Of a DNA stretch of 64,000 bases, positions 59,237 to 64,000 are shown piece by piece (the first letter of the stretch is position 1; every line of letters starts with the position of its first letter). A program made the translations under genes and the position numbers. Under the pieces are notes generated by a model that was not told the origin of the DNA, made no database searches, and saw only the letters and a program-made list of their open reading frames with translations. Source of the DNA: Hirsutella rhossiliensis (Eukaryota > Ascomycota > Sordariomycetes > Hypocreales > Ophiocordycipitaceae); contig NW_025408667.1 in the NCBI RefSeq assembly GCF_020360975.1, positions 8,060,001 to 8,124,000 of the forward strand, given 5' to 3'.

Positions 59237-59647
59237 AATATAGCTAGGTTCCTTACTTTAATACTATAGTTTAAGCGTTATAATAGCGTTATAATAACGT
59301 TAATAGCTCGTAAATAGCTTTAAAAGTAATATTAGCGGGCAAAAGATAATCTATTTATATAGACCGGGCTTATAACTCTTAAGTAGATGCTTAAGAGTAT
59401 AGTAGAAGAAATAGGGGTATAAAAAGGTAAATTTAGTAATATATATCTTAGTCTATCTATTAGGATAAGAGAGGGGCTTATATATATAGCTAGCTAAAAG
59501 AGGGCATTAAGATATTCCTATACCTAATTTAAGCCTATATAATATCCTTAGGCTAGGGGAGTTATATTACTTAGGCAAGCTTCCTTATATATAACTATTA
59601 GGTCTACTAAGTATAACTATAGCCTCTTATACCTACTCTCTTTAATA
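59237..59647 (-). mobile_element. 5' end of a third Copia-1 copy, reverse orientation, truncated
   Basis: On the minus strand: LTR (59647-59377, 271 bp, with a small internal deletion), primer site GTTATAAGCCCGG (59376-59364), then the first ~130 bp of the interior, as at 3295-3420. It is cut at 59236/59237 by the Copia-2 3' LTR. Confidence 0.82.
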
Positions 59648-60330
59648 GTCTCCTTTATTAATATTAAAGCTAAGACTAGTATAAGATATAGCCCCTCTTA
59701 TTATAGACCTTATAACTATATAAGCGCCTAATAGCAAAGTTATATAAGCGTTCCTTACTACTAGTATTCTAGAAATAGCTATAGAGGATGCTATAGAAAA
59801 GGCGTTTAATATAGCCGGCTAGCTTCGTAGTATACCTTACGCTTCTAGCTGCGATATATCTTTAATATATATATAGCCTATAAGGAGTTAAATCTTAGCG
59901 GGCTTAGCGAGGGCGTATCTATTGCGAGAGGAAGTATAAGGATAGGCGATCGTATAGATTCTTATAGGCGATAGGGCTTTTACTTAGGTTTAAGAAGTAG
60001 AGCTTTAAGTGGTGTCTAGACTATAAGAAGGTGTCTTAGCCTTATATTACTTTAATAGGATTAGTAGAATAGACGAAGACTAGATGATAGCGTATTTAGG
60101 CTAGAGGAAGGCCGAGGATAAGCAAATTAAAGCTTAGGTAGCTTAAGAGATAGGAGATGATTTTTTTAGCTAATATAAGAAGAGGCGTAAAAGATATCTA
60201 GAGGAGAATAGAGACCGACGGTAGGGAGCAAGAGGCTTTATATTTAGCTACTAGGAATGCAAAGGATTATAGTTAAAGGCGAGTTAAGCTCTAGTTAGTA
60301 GATAGATCTATTAATCGCGTTGACGGCAAG
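59648..60330. other. AT-rich RIPed relic, unidentified
   Basis: No match to other elements in the window. The composition shows RIP, with some codon-like periodicity near 59880-60300 on the plus strand, rich in Arg, Lys and Glu. It may be an old transposase or gag, but I cannot assign it. Confidence 0.4.
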
Positions 60331-60900
60331 CGCTTGCTCTTCCGTGCTAAATAGTGCTAATCGGGCACGCCTATATAAACACTGGCTCGCAATGTATTAT
60401 ACTTTAAAGACAATAGCAGAAGTAAGTAATTATAAGAAGAAAAGAAGGACGCTTAAATAATCTCTCTATTAACGGAGAAAAGAGCCCTAAACTATAGGCA
60501 GCTATTATAGACCTACTTTATAGGGTGTTATCTTTCTTTATTAAAATATTTTCTTGCTACTAAATAGCATATAGCAATAAGTTTGTAAGCTAACTATATA
60601 AGCAATAGCATTCCCTTTAGAGAGAAGAATCAAGACCTTTTCAGTTCTCGATCCGTATGCCTACTGCTATCCCTATTGCCTTATACTGTGCACGAAATGC
60701 TTATCTCTTACGGTACCTAACTCTACACCCGGCTTAGTCTTACAGGGTTAGATTCAGTATAGAGGCGCAACACTTCTCACGAAGAAGACCTATAGGAGCA
60801 AAACTCTTGGGAGAGACTTAAGAGAGAGGACTGGGCTACGAACTAGGCCCCGTCAATACACAGCCTTCTTATATTCGATAGCATTTTTAAGTGATTTAAC
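60331..60900. other. 3' flank of the transporter gene
   Basis: CA/TG dinucleotides return within this stretch, which marks the right edge of the RIPed block. No gene or RNA was recognised. It should contain the transporter's original 3' untranslated region. Confidence 0.4.
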
Positions 60901-60990
60901 CTAGTACCATAAGTCGGGACCAAAGTATCCCTTCGCAGGCAGGTTAGGGAGCAGAGCAGTCTGGCCTGCCCCGCCGTCAATTGTGTTCGA
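60901..60990 (-). pseudogene. Detached last codons of the OPT transporter gene
   Basis: On the minus strand this stretch continues the transporter frame exactly where the inserted element cut it. After the shared TTCGA the frame reads TIDGGAGQTALLPNL and then KGYFGPDLWY before TAG at 60901-60903. GGAGQTxLLP...GYFGP is the usual carboxyl end of this transporter family. The 27 residues are now separated from the rest by 1.78 kb. Confidence 0.88.
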
Positions 60991-61212
60991 TGTTACGGCC
61001 AGGCACATACGAGCCTTGACGGCTATAAAGATGTATTGGCACTATGAACAAAGACTCAAAGCTAAGGAGCAAGAAAGGAAGACTAGACTACACGACCGAG
61101 CGGGCCCTTATATAGACACGAGGTCGCGCGTGGGCACGTGATGCTGCTTGGGCACGTGACACTGGTGAGGTGCTGCGCTGGCGGCTCTACGCTGGCGCCC
61201 AGGGTCGTGACA
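60991..61212 (-). repeat. 3' LTR (222 bp) of the short element
   Basis: Minus-strand ends TGTCACGACC...GGCCGTAACA. Preceded on the minus strand by the polypurine tract. Confidence 0.9.
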
Positions 61213-61301
61213 CTGCCCCCCGTCTAAGGCCTTGATATGCGTATCAAGGTAGTCAGTCGTGGCGGCGGCTTCTTGGTTTCACGGCTTTCTCTGCTGTGTC
61301 G

Positions 61302-61562
61302 TCATCGTCTCGTTCCTCGCAGCCCTCCTCCGCTGCAGCACATTCGATCCAGTATTGCAGGTTGACGGGCGGCCAGCTGAGCCGTCACTTGGGCCATCGT
61401 TGGCGGGTCTTCGATTGAGGCCGACGTCTCCTCTTGCAGCTGGAGAATCGGGGTCGAGTCTTGGTCTTGGTCTTGGGTCGAGGGGCCTTGATCAGGCACT
61501 TGCGATGCCGTACGGACTGACTTCCTTGTCGGGGGTCCGTAGTCGAGTTTCTTCGGCATCAC
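61302..61562 (-). CDS. Truncated gag N-terminus of the short LTR element
   Basis: An 86-codon frame with ATG at 61562, starting MMPKKLDYGPPTRKSVRTAS, followed by a Gln/Asp-rich stretch and TMAQVTAQLAARQPAILDRM. This resembles the N-terminal start and coiled-coil of fungal Gypsy gag proteins. It ends early at a stop and no zinc knuckle, protease or RT follows. It lies in the same sense as the LTR promoter. The opposite-strand frame at 61259-61717 begins only with GTG and is taken as antisense shadow. Confidence 0.45.
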   Translation of the reverse strand: MMPKKLDYGPPTRKSVRTASQVPDQGPSTQDQDQDSTPILQLQEETSASIEDPPTMAQVTAQLAARQPAILDRMCCSGGGLRGTRR

Positions 61563-62093
61563 CTAGTCAAGGGCGAGTCGGGGTCGAATCCAACACGAAG
61601 CGAATCGGTGGGCCAAACCTCCTGATCACACACAGGAGGGTCAAGTCGACAGGCGGAGGTTGTTCCTTTCCAGTCTTTAGGAAGAGGGAACGGGTCGATG
61701 CGCTGCACAGTCCTTAGTGCGTGCGCGGGTCAAGGCCGAGCCGAGCTGCACACGCAGACGAGTCGACAGGTGCCTCCAGTACCTTCGGAGGGCTTGGTCG
61801 AGTGTCCTCACGGACAGTCAACCCTCTGATCACATACAGAGGGGTCGGAAGTGATTCGCAACGCAGTCCTTAACGAAGCGAATCGGTCGGGCTCCTGATC
61901 ACACACAGGAGGGTCGGTCGGTGTTGAGTCGGGGCACAGTCCTTAGTGCAACGGGTCAACGGTCGGTCGGAGTGCACGAGTTTTCAGTCCAGCGCGAAGG
62001 ACCAGGTTGTGGGTGCCTATTTGTTTATCGCGGGGCACGCGAAGGTTGCCTATATTTGTTTCGCGGGGCACGCGAAGATTGAGCTTTGAGTAG
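61560..62093 (-). repeat. Internal repeats of the short LTR element
   Basis: Short imperfect repeats around TGATCACACACAGGAGGGTC (near 61623, 61895 and, diverged, 61827), around ACAGTCCTTAGTGC, and a tandem pair of about 30 bp containing TTCGCGGGGCACGCGAAG (near 62030-62085). No coding potential seen. Confidence 0.6.
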
Positions 62094-62315
62094 TGTTACG
62101 GCCAGGCACATACGAGCCTTGACGGCTATAAAGATGTATTGGCACTATGAACAAAGACTCAAAGCTAAGGAGCAAGAAAGGAAGACTAGACTACACGACC
62201 GAGCGGGCCCTTATATAGACACGAGGTCGCGCGTGGGCACGTGATGCTGCTTGGGCACGTGACACTGGTGAGGTGCTGCGCTGGCGGCTCTACGCTGGCG
62301 CCCAGGGTCGTGACA
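62094..62315 (-). repeat. Internal third LTR copy (222 bp)
   Basis: Identical by eye to 60991-61212 and 62546-62767. A single insertion normally has two LTRs, so this extra one shows a rearranged or tandem structure. Confidence 0.9.
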
Positions 62316-62489
62316 GCGCCCAGCGCAGCACCTCACCAGTGTCACGTGCCCAAGCAGCATCACGTGCCCACGCGCGACCTCGTGTCTATATAAGGGCCCG
62401 CTCGGTCGTGTAGTCTAGTCTTCCTTTCTTGCTCCTGCTTGAGTCTTTGTTCATAGTGCCAATACATCTTATCCGTCCTCGTCGTAACA
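62316..62489 (+). repeat. Inverted, shortened LTR variant
   Basis: Opposite orientation to its neighbours, lacking about 20 bp near its start and about 25 bp near its end, with several substitutions. It is followed by an inverted copy of the first ~45 bp of the interior (TACTCAAAGCTCAATCTTCG...). It therefore derives from a different member of the family. Confidence 0.82.
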
Positions 62490-62545
62490 CTACTCAAAGC
62501 TCAATCTTCGCGTGCCCCGCGAAACAAATATAGAGCTTTGAGTAG

Positions 62546-62767
62546 TGTTACGGCCAGGCACATACGAGCCTTGACGGCTATAAAGATGTATTGGCACTAT
62601 GAACAAAGACTCAAAGCTAAGGAGCAAGAAAGGAAGACTAGACTACACGACCGAGCGGGCCCTTATATAGACACGAGGTCGCGCGTGGGCACGTGATGCT
62701 GCTTGGGCACGTGACACTGGTGAGGTGCTGCGCTGGCGGCTCTACGCTGGCGCCCAGGGTCGTGACA
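62546..62767 (-). repeat. 5' LTR (222 bp) of the short element
   Basis: Outermost copy on the right, abutting the TTCGA duplication and the transporter exon. The transporter frame reads into it from the right and meets a stop at 62638-62640. Confidence 0.9.
62660..62715 (-). promoter_or_regulatory. Putative LTR promoter: TATA box and two CACGTG E-boxes
   Basis: On the minus strand TATATAAGGG (62669-62660) is preceded by CACGTG at 62709-62714 and 62690-62695. The arrangement repeats in the other two full LTRs. Transcription would run leftward, in the same sense as the transporter. Confidence 0.5.
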
Positions 62768-64000
62768 TTCGAGAGCACATCGTTACCCCACCAGTTGATC
62801 TTTTTAGGGTTATATTGCACGGCGAAGAAGATGATGATGCCTGAGAACGCGACACCACCGGTGAGTGCGGCCGAGAGAACATAGTTGTACTTCTCCCACC
62901 ACGCGGTCTTGTATCTCTTCAGGTAGTACATGAAGGCGAAGGAGAAGTAGAAACCGCCGGTGAAGTAAGTGAGGTTTACGGGTGCCCATTGCAGCATTCC
63001 GTTGATTACGAGCGAAGGGTGGACGTGCTTGAGCCAAGAAATGGGTATGAAGATGACCGCATTGACCGGCTCGAAAATGGCGGCAGGCAATACAGCTCTG
63101 CACGTCTGGCGGACGTGTGGCCCGAAACGTTTGGTAGTCCACCACACGAGGGAGAGGAGGAAACCCAGCAGGAAACAATACTTAATGGACGGATAGATCT
63201 GGTCGAATATTCTCTTTGGACCGATAGCGCCCTACGACAATGTCAGTACTCTGATACCACTGGAAGCTGATAAAAGTGACATCTTACCCAAACGACAGAC
63301 GACGAGAAGTACACTTGTGAGCCGTTTGCGCAGCTGAACTTGGAGCGCTGGTCTGGAGTACAAATGCCAGGTATATGGTTGTCGGCGAATTGCACGACCC
63401 CGTAGGCAACAAGGGCCGTAATGATAGCACTCAGTACTTGACCACGGTACATGGCGCGAGGAGGCACCTTGGCGTAGAAGCCCATCTTCTGGTCCGAAAT
63501 ATAATTGTCTGCTTGGCCGTTGATGTTGTACCCGAAAGCCTTGACAAACATGAGTGCTTCGGGGTGTCCAGGCAAAGCATAACCAACAATGAGTTCCGTG
63601 ACGACGTTCAAACCTTCAGTTGTGCCTGAGATTGCGTAGAGGTACGACATGGGAATAAGAAACACTAAGTTGAGGCCAATCACGAAAAATATTGTCCAGA
63701 CAGGTGTATCGAGCTGAGGCCAGTGACATACGATGATGACCGCGAAGATGATGGCAACGAGGGCGATCATCAGAAACCACCAGTCCGGAACTTCGGGATA
63801 ATTGCGCATCAGCTTTGTGAACGGGTCATCGAACCCGTCATAGATTGAGGTCTCGTCATTTAGCATGTTGTATAAGTGCCGACCGGCCGCGCGTACGTCA
63901 CCCCTAAAAAGTGACGAGATTGCACCTTTTAGGCCGACAAACAGCTTCTTAATTGATGAGAGAGCAGCAGCCATCATTGATTTGTAAGCCTTAACAAGTG
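62768..64000 (-). CDS. OPT-family oligopeptide transporter, C-terminal half, interrupted
   Basis: Two exons: 64000-63288 (continuing beyond the window, frame open with ...LVKAYKS before the first Met) and 63231-62768, joined across a 56-bp intron. Membrane proteins of this family import tetra-/pentapeptides or related small molecules with protons. Diagnostic blocks are NYPEVPDWWFLMIALVAII, PGHPEALMFVKAFGYNING, QKMGFYAKVPPRAMYRGQVL, then across the intron W-GAIGPKRIFDQIYPSIKY, and PVNLTYFTGGFYFSF. At least six membrane segments lie in this part. The element at 60991-62767 replaces the last 27 residues; reading continues about 42 codons into the LTR to a stop at 62638-62640. The membrane core is complete, so an altered but possibly working protein cannot be excluded. 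Confidence 0.92.
63232..63287 (-). other. Intron of the OPT transporter gene
   Basis: 56 bp, GTAAGA donor, TACTGAC branch point 13 bases before the TAG acceptor, phase 0 between TGG and GGC. Removing it joins the conserved W-x-x-I-G-P motif of the family. Confidence 0.92.

Larger units (their letters stand above)
60991..62767 (-). mobile_element. Recent short LTR retrotransposon inside the OPT gene
   Basis: Flanked by TTCGA on both sides (60986-60990, 62768-62772). It carries three 222-bp repeats, identical by eye, in the same orientation (60991-61212, 62094-62315, 62546-62767), plus one shortened, diverged, inverted copy (about 62316-62489). Minus orientation is set by the gag fragment, by TATATAAGG in the LTR, and by the purine tract GACGGGGGGCAG before the left LTR. 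No pol is present. No RIP is visible, and identical LTRs argue for a very recent insertion. Confidence 0.9.

Noticed and set aside
61259..61717. 152-codon plus-strand frame in the short LTR element
   Set aside because: Starts with GTG and is antisense to the gag-like frame and to the LTR promoter.
62693..63270. Plus-strand frames across the transporter exons
   Set aside because: Antisense shadows of the OPT coding sequence.

Overview
The window looks like an accessory, transposon-dominated stretch of a filamentous ascomycete (Pezizomycotina) genome. The evidence is a 56-bp GT..AG intron with a CTGAC branch site, fungal-type secreted proteins, fungal Copia/Gypsy/Fot1-like elements, and a very strong repeat-induced point mutation (RIP) signature. 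In about 45 kb, CpA and TpG are almost absent and TpA is everywhere, so Gln and Trp codons have become TAA/TAG. No ORF of 60 codons or more survives from 20.1 to 47.5 kb on either strand.

Layout. 1-3.0 kb: normal-composition DNA with weak small ORFs (an Ala/Pro-rich 163-aa ORF and a 46-codon ORF with a signal peptide). 3.01-11.36 kb: a RIP-erased Ty1/Copia element (Copia-1) carrying nested insertions: a solo LTR-A, the 3' end of a Copia-2 element, a 1.64-kb gag-only LTR element, a tRNA-like repeat and a 98-bp solo LTR-B. 11.4-18.9 kb: a gene island with a secreted H-type lectin-domain protein, a 1.84-kb Fot1/pogo-like DNA transposon inactivated by indels, and an intact tyrosinase. 18.95-59.65 kb: one nested transposon block. 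A Copia-2 fragment holds a solo Gypsy-D LTR and abuts a Copia-1 copy. That Copia-1 copy is split by the 12.6-kb Gypsy-C and ends at a second Copia-2 copy. This Copia-2 copy is split by the minus-strand Gypsy-D, which is split by a 6.2-kb compound Copia element whose outer LTRs (LTR-B) differ from its inner LTR (LTR-A). 59.65-60.9 kb: an AT-rich relic, then normal DNA. 60.9-64 kb: an OPT-family oligopeptide transporter gene on the minus strand, interrupted 27 codons before its stop by a recent, non-RIPed, gag-bearing short LTR element (60991-62767) with a perfect TTCGA duplication.

Nesting order can be read from target-site duplications (ATAAT, GTTAA/G, CCTTT, CTTAA, TACTT, ACTCG, ATTAT, TTCGA) and, in three cases, from an uninterrupted copy of the same sequence elsewhere in the window. 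The youngest insertions (compound Copia element, OPT-interrupting element) show the least RIP. The host genes (lectin, tyrosinase, transporter) are secreted or membrane proteins in small GC-normal islands between RIPed blocks, the arrangement of a two-speed fungal genome. All reading was by eye. LTR ends are given to the base where a duplication or a length match supports them, otherwise they are approximate.
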